DNA of 21,609 bases from contig JAGGXI010000081.1 of NCBI GenBank assembly GCA_021163155.1, forward strand, positions 1 through 21,609, written 5' to 3'. The notes below the pieces were generated by a model. It made no database searches. It was not told where the DNA came from and worked only from the letters and a program-made list of their open reading frames with translations. Shown piece after piece: positions 7,989 to 17,807 of this stretch. Position numbers and translations under genes: made by a program. This stretch comes from Candidatus Aerophobota bacterium (GTDB lineage: Bacteria; Aerophobota; Aerophobia; Aerophobales; JAGGXI01). Every line of letters begins with the position of its first letter. The stretch's first letter is position 1.

Positions 7989-9146
7989 TTAGCTTAAATA
8001 CTTGATGGCGGTTAACGCGTAAATTTCTGCCGCTTGTGTTAAGGTTTCTATTTCTACATATTCGTTGGGGCTATGAATTTCTCCTCCGCGTGGTCCAAAG
8101 ACTAGTGTTGGTATGCCAGCAGAACCTATAAATATATTTGCATCAGTAATCATTCGATGATATCCAAAAACTGGATCAATATTCAATACAGTTCTATAGG
8201 AGTCTTTAAAGAGCCTTAAAATCGGCTCATCTTCAGTAAGCATGAAAGGATTGTAAGATGGTGGTTTTGAGATGACCTCAAAGTTAGCCTTTAATGGAAG
8301 TTTTTCAATAAGATTTTTCATGTCTTCAATGGCAATTTGAATGGTTTCCCCGGGTACAATCAAGCGATTAATTATTGCTCGACATGCAGCTGGAACAACC
8401 ATAGAGTATTTCTTGTAACCACCCTCAATCTTTAAAATGCATATATTACCTTCCCCAAACTGAGGATGTTTGCGTTTTTTTAAATCATCTAAGGAGGTTA
8501 ATAATCTTGCCATTTCTTTAATTGCATTTATCCCCTTTTCGGGTTGAAATCCATGTGCTGCTTTTCCTTTAGCGATGAGTTCGTACAGTATTTTTCCAGT
8601 ACAGCCTAAGTGAATAGGTTTATCTTTATCTCCAAACCATGGCTCTCCAAGAATGATAGCCCTGGAATTGGAAATCTCAGTAGAGAGCAATTTCTTTGCT
8701 CCCTTTGAATAGGCCTCTTCATCAACTACTCCGCTAAATGCAATTGCTCCTTTTAGATCTTTTCCAGAGTTAATAATAACCCTTAAAGCTTCCAAAAGTG
8801 CTGCTAATCCTCCTTTCATATCACAAGCTCCTAAACCGTAAAGTTTTTCATTATTCAATACGGGCTTGAAAGGTTCGGTTTCCCAACCATTAGATACAGG
8901 AACTGTATCCATATGACCATTAAAAGTAAGCAAAGGGCCATTTTCAGAGAAGTGATAGATAGCATAAACATTTTTTCTCTTATTTTCAACAGGTTGATAT
9001 TTAGGTTTAAGTCCAATTTCCTTTAAGCGTTGATATAAGAAATTTGCAAGTTTTTCTTCTTCCCCTACAATAGACGGTATTGAGACCATTTCCTCTAAGT
9101 CTTGCATAAGACGATTATTATCTATTTCTATCAGCCTATTTTTCAT
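7989..9146 (-). CDS. M20 family metallopeptidase/deacylase (ArgE/DapE/CPG2-like)
   Basis: A zinc-dependent hydrolase of 385 residues that cleaves an amide bond in N-acylated amino acids or small peptides. Metal-site motifs are visible: His78 and Asp80 in GHMDTVP, Asp109 in GLGACDMKGG, catalytic VDEE at 141-144, GEP at 167-169, and the C-terminal His in EIHSPNEYVE. The lid domain lies between about residues 180 and 290. ATG at 9146 is preferred over an upstream GTG at 9176 because it has GAAGAGG at a proper distance. It is the first gene of a probable unit with an AOR and a ferredoxin; this could mean that the released amino acid's aldehyde is then oxidised, but this is inference. ArgE, DapE and carboxypeptidase functions cannot be told apart by eye. 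Confidence 0.9.
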   Translation of the reverse strand: MKNRLIEIDNNRLMQDLEEMVSIPSIVGEEEKLANFLYQRLKEIGLKPKYQPVENKRKNVYAIYHFSENGPLLTFNGHMDTVPVSNGWETEPFKPVLNNEKLYGLGACDMKGGLAALLEALRVIINSGKDLKGAIAFSGVVDEEAYSKGAKKLLSTEISNSRAIILGEPWFGDKDKPIHLGCTGKILYELIAKGKAAHGFQPEKGINAIKEMARLLTSLDDLKKRKHPQFGEGNICILKIEGGYKKYSMVVPAACRAIINRLIVPGETIQIAIEDMKNLIEKLPLKANFEVISKPPSYNPFMLTEDEPILRLFKDSYRTVLNIDPVFGYHRMITDANIFIGSAGIPTLVFGPRGGEIHSPNEYVEIETLTQAAEIYALTAIKYLS

Positions 9147-9208
9147 TTTACCTCTTCCCTGGAATATTTTTCGCACTTCCTATTTTTTTAGCCTATGGAT
9201 GTGTCTTT

Positions 9209-9456
9209 AACCCAGATTCGGCAAACTGTTAGAGTACCTGGCCTGGGTAGGGGGAGGCTTTAGCCTCCCAATAGACTTTAGCTCTTATTTTGCAAAGGGC
9301 GACTGAAGTCGTCCCTACTCAAAAAAAATATTTTTTATTCCTAAAAAGCTTTAAAAAATTTAATTTTCATGAAGATTAAACTTAGAACAATATTCCAGGA
9401 TAAACTTAATGGTCATTATGGTCATTATTCAAATTGCCGAATCCGGGTTTAACTAA
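9209..9456. repeat. Repeat family 1, copy A: TIR-bounded miniature element
   Basis: This non-coding stretch between the M20 gene and holA fills most of the 9177-9492 gap. Its ends form terminal inverted repeats: TTAACCCAGATTCGGCAAAC at the left and, on the opposite strand, TTAAACCCGGATTCGGCAAT at the right. Inside are a perfect hairpin (GGGAGGCT-TT-AGCCTCCC, 9252-9269) and a near-perfect one (9297-9315). The first 95 or so bases recur almost identically, inverted, at about 19067-19161, and the right end recurs at about 18943-18960. It holds no reading frame, which suggests a non-autonomous (MITE-like) element. Confidence 0.8.
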
Positions 9457-9494
9457 AACTAATCTTTCTCTTTATGAAAGATAAATTTTTAGTT
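9451..9494 (-). terminator. AT-rich hairpin at the holA 3' end
   Basis: AACTAAAA (9451-9458) pairs with TTTTAGTT (9487-9494), and ATCTTTC (9462-9468) with GAAAGAT (9476-9482), directly at the holA stop codon. It is GC-poor and overlaps the edge of repeat family 1, so efficiency as a terminator is uncertain. Confidence 0.4.
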
Positions 9495-10509
9495 AAGTCT
9501 TAAGAAGATTTAAAAATACTCTCTGTAAAGCTATATAAGGCTCCTCTTTCCCACTTTTAATAGATGCTTCTGCCTCTAATAAATCCTCATAAGCTTTTAT
9601 TAATTGAGAGAGGCTAAACTTTTTACTGGCCTGGATATATTCTTTAGCGATATCTATATGGAAGCTGTAATAATATTTTGTTGTAGGAAAAATAAGAGGG
9701 CATATTTTTCGAGGAAATAAGTTTCCCTTTTTCTCTTTAATTATCAAGAGAAGTCTTATCTCCCGAACTATAAGAGAATGAATCTTCATGTAGTTCTCTC
9801 CTTTATCTAAAAGCTCGGGAAGAATGAGGAGGGCTTGCGAGTGGTCTTGTTTTCTAATTGTTTTTATGAGAGCAAAAACATCTGCTCCCTTCCCTTCCCC
9901 TACAACCTCTTTTACATCTTTTTTTTCTATTAAAGGCCTGGGATAAATAAAAAGAAAAAGTTTTTTTATCTCTTTAGTTAAGGAGGTAAGGTCGTTTCCT
10001 ATTTTTTCTTCAAGGTAAATTGCTGCCTCTGTTGTAATTTTGCCGCCTTTTCTTTGTGTTTCTTTACAAATCCAGTTTATTATTTTCTCATCCTGCAAGA
10101 GGTTAAAAGAGACAATTCTGTTTTTCTTTTTAAATTCACGATAGAACTTTGTTTTCTTATTGAATTTTTCTCCTAAACAGATAAGGCAGGTAGTAGAGTC
10201 TGTTTTTTTAGCTAAATACTCAAGCAAAAGTTTTTGATTTGCGGAAGAGAGTTTTTCTGCTTCTTCTATAACCACCAAGCGTTTTGCTCCTTTTAAAGGA
10301 AGAGTAATAAGAGAATCTCCAATTTGGGCGGTAGAAGCATTTTTTCCTGAGATAATCTCATAGTTAAAATCTTCATATTTAGGAGATATAAATTCTTTTT
10401 TAATCCTTTTAAGCACTTTATTTTTCAAATAAAGCTCTTCTCCATCAAAAAGGTAAGCAGAAGCGATTTTTCCTCTATTTAAATTTCTTATAAATTCATT
10501 GTATTTCAT
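9493..10509 (-). CDS. holA: DNA polymerase III, delta subunit
   Basis: The clamp-loader subunit that opens the sliding clamp. Length (338 residues) and layout match HolA: an N-terminal AAA-like module beginning AYLFDGEELYLKNKVLKRIKKEF; LPLKGAKRLVVIEEAEKL as the degenerate nucleotide-fold segment; a middle region ending EKIGNDLTSLTKEIKKLFLF; then VFALIKTIRKQDHSQALLIL and the C-terminal collar domain with LIVREIRLLL. The ATG at 10509 follows the class II aldolase stop by 16 bases and has a weak ribosome site, so it is probably co-transcribed and perhaps translationally coupled. A replication gene behind two catabolic genes is an odd operon partner. Confidence 0.93.
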   Translation of the reverse strand: MKYNEFIRNLNRGKIASAYLFDGEELYLKNKVLKRIKKEFISPKYEDFNYEIISGKNASTAQIGDSLITLPLKGAKRLVVIEEAEKLSSANQKLLLEYLAKKTDSTTCLICLGEKFNKKTKFYREFKKKNRIVSFNLLQDEKIINWICKETQRKGGKITTEAAIYLEEKIGNDLTSLTKEIKKLFLFIYPRPLIEKKDVKEVVGEGKGADVFALIKTIRKQDHSQALLILPELLDKGENYMKIHSLIVREIRLLLIIKEKKGNLFPRKICPLIFPTTKYYYSFHIDIAKEYIQASKKFSLSQLIKAYEDLLEAEASIKSGKEEPYIALQRVFLNLLKT

Positions 10510-10525
10510 CTTTAGCCAATATTTA

Positions 10526-11116
10526 TTACCATTTATGATAATCTTTAGTTTTTTTATAAATAAAATCTGGCTTCATTGTTCTGGTAATATAGATAATCTT
10601 TGAGGAGTGTTCCAAACTTGATGCCCACTGATAAGCCTCTTCAAGTAATTGCCCAATAGCTATACAGCCATGCCCTTTAATCATAAGAAGCCTATACTTT
10701 TTAAGAATCTTTGAGGCTCCCTTAGCTACTTCCTTTGAACCTATAGTATATTCACTCTTTAATACAGGCACTTTCCGAAAAAGGTAGCAACCTTCAGAAT
10801 CGATAGGAATAATATCATCCTCAATTAAAGAGAGGGCTATAGCGTAAGGGGGATGGCAATGAACAATAGCTAATGCAGAGGTGTTCTGGTAAATTGCTCG
10901 ATGAACAATGATTTCAGTAGAGGCAAGAGTGATGTTGCTGTCATTTTTTTCTATCCCTGTCTCGATTATATCTTCCTCAGTGAGATTTGCCAGCATGGAG
11001 CCTCTTCGAGTAATAAAAATTCTATCCCCCTGACGGATACTTAAATTTCCACTATGACTATTATTTAAACCTTGTAAAAATAGTTCACGTCCAATTTTTT
11101 GAAAGGCTTTAAGCAA
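10526..11116 (-). CDS. Class II aldolase/adducin family protein
   Basis: A zinc-dependent aldolase-fold protein of 196 residues, related to fuculose-1-phosphate aldolase, ribulose-5-phosphate epimerase and methylthioribulose-phosphate dehydratase. The metal site is complete: Glu68 in STEIIVHRAIY, His86 and His88 in VHCHPPYA, and His149 in IKGHGC. HSGNLSIR and FITRRGSML form the phosphate-binding region. It starts with TTG, well placed after AAGGAAGAG, and its first 8 bases overlap the end of the AOR gene, implying translational coupling. It could generate an aldehyde (for example lactaldehyde or glycolaldehyde) that the AOR oxidises; that is inference. The small size fits sugar-phosphate aldolases. 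Confidence 0.88.
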   Translation of the reverse strand: MLKAFQKIGRELFLQGLNNSHSGNLSIRQGDRIFITRRGSMLANLTEEDIIETGIEKNDSNITLASTEIIVHRAIYQNTSALAIVHCHPPYAIALSLIEDDIIPIDSEGCYLFRKVPVLKSEYTIGSKEVAKGASKILKKYRLLMIKGHGCIAIGQLLEEAYQWASSLEHSSKIIYITRTMKPDFIYKKTKDYHKW

Positions 11117-12908
11117 TTTTCTCTTCCTTACTAGAGTTTAAACCCAAAGTTTTTAGCTTTATTTTATCAGGTATTCCTTTTTTATTCCATCCTCTGCAAT
11201 TATAATATTCATCTAACATCCCGTTTAAATCAATAGTCTCACCTTTAGACGGTCCTTTTGGTAAAGGTTCTTTTAACATTCTGGAAGGAAGAAGGTCATC
11301 TTTTCTGGAAAAGCCTTCTCTTAAGTTATAGAGCCGTTCTAAGTTCCATATTCTCTCTCCAATTATCTGAAGGTTGTGGGGTTCAATTTGCCAGCCAGTT
11401 ACTGCAGAGACTAAACGGGCATAATAATCATCAGAGATAGCAAAACCACCAAATCGACAGAAAATAAGGGTATCTAGAGCAGCATTAAGATTTTGAATAT
11501 AAATAAGCAGGCCTGATTTCCCTGTAGTGGCAAAGCGGTTAATTAGTTTCGGAATTCCTAAGACCTCAGGTCCCACCATATAGGCACGTAAATGACAGGC
11601 ACCTCTGTTGGAAGTGGCATAAGCTAATCCCATTCCCTTCATCCCCCGGGGATCATAAGCGGGAAACTCTAATCCCTTAACTTGCATTGCATAATTTTCT
11701 GCTTTGTATTTTAAAGCAAAGAGATAAGACCCTTCAGCCAAATCATTTCCTATACCCCGACGGTAGGCAATGTTTTTAATAATCTCTTTAAGTTTATCTT
11801 TCTCGCCAAAAGAGATTCCCGCATCTACCACTCCTCTTTGTTTAAGTTCCATAGCACAAGCAATAGTTACCCCCGTAGATATAGTATCCAGCCCTAATCT
11901 GTTACATAAATAATTAGCTTCTGCCACTATTTCTAAATCGAATATATAACACATAGCTCCCAATGAGTATACTGTTTCAAATTCCGGTCCTTTTCCTCTC
12001 TCATTCTTAGTTTGTGTTATTCTTCTACAGCCAATAGGGCAGGTAGGGCAGGCGGTTCTCTTCACGAAAATTTTCTCTTTAATCTTCTCCCCGGAAAGAT
12101 TTTCTATTTCTTTAATATAAGAGGTTTGGCAATTCTTAACAGGGAATAATCCTTTTTTATTAACTAAATTAACTAAAACTGGCGTGCCGAACTCGGGAAG
12201 TCCTATTGAAGTAAGAGGATTTGCTTTAATCCATTTTTTAGTTTCGTAAATCACAAAATCAAGCTGTTCTGAATCGGCAATCTCTACTTTTCTTTTACCA
12301 GAGACACAAATAGCTTTAAGATTCTTTGAGCCCATAACTGCTCCTACACCGCCTCGTCCAAAAGTTCCGTATTCATCTACCATAATAGAAGCAAATCTTA
12401 CTAAATTTTCTCCTGCAGGACCTATAGAGACAACACTTACTTTATTTTTTTTTATTTTTTTTAATAACTTTATACTCTCAAAAGTCTCTTTTCCCCACAA
12501 ATTTTTTGCATCTTTAATTTGAATCTCCTTTTCATTAACATCGATAAAAATAGGGGAAGAGGCTTTTCCTTTAATAATTAAAGCATCATAACCGGCTTTC
12601 TTTAATTGGATTCCCCATCTGCCCCCGGCATTAGAATCAAAAATTGTCCCCGTTAAAGGTGATTTAGTGGAAAGACTTATTCGAGAAGATGTAGGAGCTT
12701 TTGTTCCTGTTAAGGGGCCGGTAGTAAAAATTAATAAATTTTCAGGGCTAAGAGGAGCAACCTCGGGGCCAATTTTGCTATACATTATACTTACTCCAAA
12801 GCCGCGTCCCCCTAAATATTTTTCTCTTATCTCGCTATTTATTTTTTCTTCAGTAATACTACCCGAAGACAAGTCCACTGCAGCTATTTTTCCCATCCAG
12901 CCTTTCAT
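11109..12908 (-). CDS. Aldehyde:ferredoxin oxidoreductase family protein (second copy)
   Basis: A 599-residue AOR-family tungsto/molybdo-enzyme with every expected element: GWMGKIAAVDLSSG, YLGGRGFGVSI, FTTGPLTGTKAPTSSR, DSNAGGRWGIQLKKAGYDA, and GAVMGSKNLKAICV near 189-202. It has the full set of cluster ligands (Cys287, 290 and 294 in CPTCPIGC, and Cys484 in IFCRFGG) and the conserved GACHLRAY with His439. It should oxidise an aldehyde to the acid and reduce ferredoxin in the cytoplasm. ATG 12908 is chosen over GTG 12914 because GAAGGA lies 7 bases upstream. It leads an operon with a class II aldolase and holA. The two AORs here differ clearly in sequence, so they are not recent duplicates. 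Confidence 0.95.
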   Translation of the reverse strand: MKGWMGKIAAVDLSSGSITEEKINSEIREKYLGGRGFGVSIMYSKIGPEVAPLSPENLLIFTTGPLTGTKAPTSSRISLSTKSPLTGTIFDSNAGGRWGIQLKKAGYDALIIKGKASSPIFIDVNEKEIQIKDAKNLWGKETFESIKLLKKIKKNKVSVVSIGPAGENLVRFASIMVDEYGTFGRGGVGAVMGSKNLKAICVSGKRKVEIADSEQLDFVIYETKKWIKANPLTSIGLPEFGTPVLVNLVNKKGLFPVKNCQTSYIKEIENLSGEKIKEKIFVKRTACPTCPIGCRRITQTKNERGKGPEFETVYSLGAMCYIFDLEIVAEANYLCNRLGLDTISTGVTIACAMELKQRGVVDAGISFGEKDKLKEIIKNIAYRRGIGNDLAEGSYLFALKYKAENYAMQVKGLEFPAYDPRGMKGMGLAYATSNRGACHLRAYMVGPEVLGIPKLINRFATTGKSGLLIYIQNLNAALDTLIFCRFGGFAISDDYYARLVSAVTGWQIEPHNLQIIGERIWNLERLYNLREGFSRKDDLLPSRMLKEPLPKGPSKGETIDLNGMLDEYYNCRGWNKKGIPDKIKLKTLGLNSSKEEKIA

Positions 12909-12930
12909 ATACACATCCTTCTTTCATTTT

Positions 12931-12958
12931 ATTATAAAGAAATTCCTATTTTTAGCAA
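12931..12958 (-). promoter_or_regulatory. Probable promoter of the second AOR operon
   Basis: On the minus strand TTGCTA (12958-12953) is followed after 16 bases by a perfect TATAAT (12936-12931), about 20 bases before the AOR start codon. Confidence 0.5.
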
Positions 12959-13067
12959 ATTTTGAAAACAAACTTTTGCAGGAAACTCATCTTATTAGAT
13001 TTTTAGAATATCTTGAAATCCGTAATATTTGCATTAACAACGATCTATGTAAGAAGAAAAAGATTAA

Positions 13068-13221
13068 TTTTAAAATCACAGATTTCGCATTTAGGATATG
13101 GTTACCTTTGTAGCATCTGAGTTTGCGCTACAAAGGACGGTAGCCGCAAAGAAAGATTATTACATGAGAACGCAGGCTCTGAGCCTCGCGGCTACCATTT
13201 TTTCCTGCAAAAGTTAGCTGA
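13068..13221. repeat. Repeat family 2, copy A: 154-base two-hairpin repeat
   Basis: This non-coding 154-base unit recurs inverted at 17808-17961 with about five differences by eye. It contains two hairpins: CCTTTGTAGC/GCTACAAAGG (13105-13114 with 13127-13136) and GGTAGCCGC/GCGGCTACC (13139-13147 with 13188-13196). The latter encloses a smaller AGGCT/AGCCT stem. No open frame or transposase is associated. Confidence 0.85.
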
Positions 13222-13254
13222 AAAATGTTATTAATAACTAACCTTTGTAGATAT

Positions 13255-13445
13255 GGTTCAATCTTCTGTGAAATTGCCTACCAGGAGACTGGTGAAAGGG
13301 ATACTCTCCTATCCAGTTTGAGGGGCTAAATGTATTCTTAAATGACTGGTCATATCCTCTCTATTCAGAGGATAAAGTTGTGTTAGAAGAGGCTCTTTTC
13401 CTTTCTGAGAGGGCGGAAGACATAGTTTCTTTGCGAGGTGGCGCG
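13255..13445 (+). other. Hairpin-rich non-coding region upstream of groES
   Basis: Between repeat family 2 and the groES promoter lies sequence with no credible frame but several potential stems: ACCAG/CTGGT (around 13280-13293), GGATA/TATCC (around 13300-13315), and ATCCTCT/AGAGGAT (around 13352-13371). It may be a structured RNA or leader remnant; I recognise no known family. The remainder of the 12915-13714 gap holds the AOR promoter, the repeat and the groES leader. Confidence 0.35.
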
Positions 13446-13449
13446 GCAC

Positions 13450-13477
13450 TTGACAAAAGAAAAAAATGTATTAATAT
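13450..13477 (+). promoter_or_regulatory. Probable sigma-A-type groESL promoter
   Basis: TTGACA (13450-13455), 16-base spacer, TAATAT (13472-13477). This would give a leader of about 230 bases before groES. No CIRCE (HrcA operator) inverted repeat was found in the leader, so heat-shock control, if any, uses another device. Confidence 0.5.
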
Positions 13478-13714
13478 CTATCAACGATAAATGATAATAG
13501 ATTTTTGGTAAAAAAGAGCTAAAAATAAGGCCAGGAGGAGGTGAGAAGTAAGAAAATAAACGGGTTCATTAGCTTGAGGAAGAAAGACTTTCCAAGGAGA
13601 AAAGTGTTGAAAGATTATTTTCTCTTTTGAGAGCTTTCCACAAAAGAATGAACCATGTCAGAAATGGATAATATTTTTTAAGATTTATAAAAATAAGAAA
13701 GGAGGAATGCAAGT

Positions 13715-13978
13715 ATGGAGATTAAACCTCTCGGGGAGAGAGTAGTAGTAAAACCGGAGAAGGAAGAGGAAAAAACAAAGGGAGGAATCTATCTTCCCGA
13801 CACAGCAAGCAAAGAAAAACCCCAAAAAGGGGAAGTAATAGCTGTGGGACCTGATTTTAAAGGGGTAAAGAAGGGCGACAAGGTCATCTTTGCTAAATAT
13901 GGAGGGACAGAGATAAAAATGGATGAAGAAGATTATCTTATATTAAGCACGGATGATGTTTTAGCGGTGATAAAGTAA
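13715..13978 (+). CDS. groES: Co-chaperonin GroES
   Basis: The heptameric lid of the GroEL folding chamber. The 87-residue product is about ten residues shorter than E. coli GroES, because the roof hairpin region is reduced to [16 protein letters not shown]. The core is normal: [20 protein letters not shown], the mobile loop [23 protein letters not shown] (about residues 23-45), [17 protein letters not shown] and the C-terminal DVLAVIK. GGAGG precedes the ATG. It is followed after 20 bases by groEL, the classical operon. Confidence 0.96.
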   Translation: MEIKPLGERVVVKPEKEEEKTKGGIYLPDTASKEKPQKGEVIAVGPDFKGVKKGDKVIFAKYGGTEIKMDEEDYLILSTDDVLAVIK

Positions 13979-13995
13979 TTTATAAGGAGGTGTAA

Positions 13996-15633
<1,638 letters not shown>

Positions 15634-15669
15634 AGGTATTAAAAGAAAATTAGAAATTTGAATTTGAAA

Positions 15670-15702
15670 AAGAGGGGTAGGGGATTGTCTTCTACCCCTC
15701 TT
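15670..15702 (+). terminator. Rho-independent-like terminator of groESL
   Basis: AAGAGGGGTAG (15670-15680) pairs perfectly with CTACCCCTCTT (15692-15702) around an 11-base loop, followed by a short T-rich stretch, 36 bases after the groEL stop. Confidence 0.85.
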
Positions 15703-15736
15703 ATTTGTTATAGCTGTTTAATTTAAGGAGATAATT

Positions 15737-16726
15737 CTGAAGATATTAGTTACTGGAGGAGCGGGTTTTATTGGCTCGCATATAGTGGATTGTTTTATTA
15801 ATAAGGGATATGAAGTAGTAGTTGTGGATAATTTATCTACGGGGAAAAGGGAAAATATAAATTCAAAAGCAAAATTTTATAATGTGGATATACAAAATCC
15901 TTTGTTGGAAGATGTTTTCGATAAAGAAAGACCTGATTTTGTTGACCATCATGCAGCACAAATATGTGTAAGTAAGTCAATAAGAGAGCCTCTTTTTGAT
16001 GCTCAAGTTAATATTCTAGGTTCTTTAAACCTTATAAAGTGCAGCAAAAAATATAATGTTAAAAAGTTTATTTATGCATCAACTGGGGGTGCTATTTATG
16101 GAGAGCCAAACTATTTACCCTGCGATGAGACTTACCCCGTAGAAGCTTTGTCTCCTTACGGTGTAAGTAAACATACAGTGGAGCATTATCTTTATTTATA
16201 TTATATAAATTATGATTTAGATTATAAAGTGCTAAGATATTCCAATATATATGGTCCAAGACAGGACCCTTATGGAGAGGCGGGAGTGATAGCTATTTTC
16301 GCTGAACGAATGCTAAAAAACGACAAAGTAATTATAAATGGTGATGGAAATCAGGAAAGAGATTTTTTATATGTTAGCGATGTAGTGAAAGCAAATTTGT
16401 TATCTATTGAGGATTTTTCTCATCTTCCGGTGAGGACAAAAAAGATAAGTAAAGAGAAGAAGTTTGGCGATTTTATTTATAATCTGGGTACAGGAAAGGG
16501 TATTTCAGTAAATAGAATATTCATGATGTTAAAGGAGATTACTCATTATAAATTGGATCCTCTATATGTTCCTCCAAAAACTGGCGAGGTATATAAAATA
16601 TCTCTTAATGCTGAAAAAGCAAGAAGAGAATTGGGATGGGAGCCAACGGTTTATTCGAGTGAAGGCTTAAAAAAGACAGTAAAGTGGTTTAAAAAAGCAA
16701 GTTTAAAATTTAATAACCAGCTTTAA
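15737..16726 (+). CDS. NAD-dependent sugar-nucleotide epimerase, GalE-like, with CTG start
   Basis: An extended short-chain dehydrogenase of 329 residues. Reading from CTG 15737 gives the standard N-terminus MKILVTGGAGFIGSHIVD with the NAD-binding GGAGFIG (7-13). AAGGAG at 15725-15730 is six bases upstream. The first conventional start, GTG 15785, would delete the Rossmann glycine motif, so CTG (or less likely ATT 15734) is the probable start. Other motifs: HHAAQICVSKS, catalytic Ser115 in ASTGGAIYGE, and Tyr141/Lys145 in YGVSK. RYSNIYGPRQDP and NLGTGKGISV also match the family. It likely interconverts UDP-hexoses (UDP-glucose 4-epimerase group) for envelope polysaccharide; the exact sugar is uncertain. 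Confidence 0.9.
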   Translation: MKILVTGGAGFIGSHIVDCFINKGYEVVVVDNLSTGKRENINSKAKFYNVDIQNPLLEDVFDKERPDFVDHHAAQICVSKSIREPLFDAQVNILGSLNLIKCSKKYNVKKFIYASTGGAIYGEPNYLPCDETYPVEALSPYGVSKHTVEHYLYLYYINYDLDYKVLRYSNIYGPRQDPYGEAGVIAIFAERMLKNDKVIINGDGNQERDFLYVSDVVKANLLSIEDFSHLPVRTKKISKEKKFGDFIYNLGTGKGISVNRIFMMLKEITHYKLDPLYVPPKTGEVYKISLNAEKARRELGWEPTVYSSEGLKKTVKWFKKASLKFNNQL

Positions 16727-16746
16727 TATATGCTTCTTTTTTTAAA

Positions 16747-16840
16747 TAGAGGATTCTGAAAAACCTCCAAAGTCCTCTGATTTGTGTAATTTGGACTTTC
16801 ATCTGGGAAATCAGAGATTTCTGGCTTTTTAAGAACTCTC
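16747..16840. repeat. Repeat family 3, copy A: 94-base palindromic repeat
   Basis: A non-coding unit just upstream of endonuclease IV that recurs inverted at 18353-18446 with identical length and roughly 80-85% identity. Near-terminal arms CTCTGATTT and AAATCAGAG can pair, so each copy can form a hairpin. There is no coding content. Confidence 0.8.
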
Positions 16841-16880
16841 TTAATACAACATATCAAAGCATATTTTATCATTCCCTAAA

Positions 16881-17723
16881 ATGAAATTTGGATTTCATAT
16901 CTCTATTGCCGGTGGGTTTTCTAAAGTCATTGCCCGAGCAAGAAAAAGAAAATGTGAGGTTATTCAGATTTTCTCTCGAAATCCCAGAATATGGGGAAAT
17001 TTTCCTATACCTATAAAAGAAGCGGAAAAATTCAGAGAAGGCTTGGAAAGAGAGTCTCTTCTGCCTTTATTTGTTCATATGCCATATCTTCCCAATTTAG
17101 CCTCGCCGGATGATAATCTTTATTTTAAATCAATTAGATGCTTGTGCGAGGATTTGAAAAGGTCCAAAGTTTTGGGTGCTTCTTTTCTTATCCTTCATAT
17201 TGGAAAAAAAATTGATTCTTTTGAAGAAAAGGCTATTGAAAGATTCAGTGAAGGAGTAAATAAAGCTCTTAGGGAGATTAAAAATAGCGTCAGGGTTCTC
17301 CTGGAAAATACAGCTGGGCAGGGAACAGAAATTGGCTATCAATTTTCCCAAATTAAGGCTATAATTGATTTAATCAGAGAGAAAAATAGGATTGGGGTGT
17401 GCTTGGATACCGCTCATTTGTTTGAAGCGGGGTATGACCTTCGAACAAAAGAAGGAGTGGAAAGAACATTGAATGAATTTGATAGGATGATTGGAATAGA
17501 TAAACTCTTTCTTCTCCACCTTAATGATTCTAAAACTCCTTTTGCGTCGCACTCTGATAGGCACTGGCATATAGGAAAGGGGTGTATAGGACTAAAAGGT
17601 TTTAAACACCTTGTGAATCATCCAGCCATTTTTTCTTTACCAGGAATAATGGAAACTCCTTATAAAAAAGAGGGCGATGATTTAAGAAATATGCATACTA
17701 TAAGAAGCCTTATTAAAAGGTAG
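16881..17723 (+). CDS. nfo: Endonuclease IV (apurinic/apyrimidinic endonuclease)
   Basis: A trinuclear-zinc AP endonuclease that incises DNA 5' to abasic sites during base-excision repair. The 280-residue length matches the family. It begins FGFHISIAGGFSKVIARA and shows the zinc-site segments in order: HMPYLPNLASPDD, LILHIGKK, VLLENTAGQGTEIG (Glu), VCLDTAHLFEAGYD (Asp/His), LLHLNDSK, SHSDRHWHIGKGCIG and the closing IMETPYKK (Glu). The ATG at 16881 has no recognisable Shine-Dalgarno sequence and follows repeat family 3 by 40 bases. A repair-type companion (DUF123 nuclease-like) lies 740 bases downstream. Confidence 0.95.
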   Translation: MKFGFHISIAGGFSKVIARARKRKCEVIQIFSRNPRIWGNFPIPIKEAEKFREGLERESLLPLFVHMPYLPNLASPDDNLYFKSIRCLCEDLKRSKVLGASFLILHIGKKIDSFEEKAIERFSEGVNKALREIKNSVRVLLENTAGQGTEIGYQFSQIKAIIDLIREKNRIGVCLDTAHLFEAGYDLRTKEGVERTLNEFDRMIGIDKLFLLHLNDSKTPFASHSDRHWHIGKGCIGLKGFKHLVNHPAIFSLPGIMETPYKKEGDDLRNMHTIRSLIKR

Positions 17724-17807
17724 AGGGTGCTTAGAAAGTAAATTTTTGATATCCCGTTAACAAGTTAAGAAAATCGGGACAAAACCTTTAAAGTTCGGAA
17801 ATAAGAG

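Noticed and set aside
9209-9456. CRISPR array
   Set aside because: The repeats here are palindromic element ends, not regularly spaced direct repeats with unique spacers.
12667-13113. Plus-strand open frame of 148 codons
   Set aside because: It is the antisense of the second AOR's 5' end running into its promoter and repeat family 2; no recognisable protein features.
13265-13450. Possible T-box riboswitch (GGTGAAAG in an apical stem and GAGGTGGCGCGG near the end)
   Set aside because: The T-box core (GGGTGG-ACCGCG) is not matched, no terminator/antiterminator pair is visible, and the downstream gene is groES rather than a synthetase or amino-acid gene.
13478-13714. CIRCE operator (TTAGCACTC-N9-GAGTGCTAA) before groES
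   Set aside because: No such sequence was found; only a weak GAGAAAA/TTTTCTC pairing is present.
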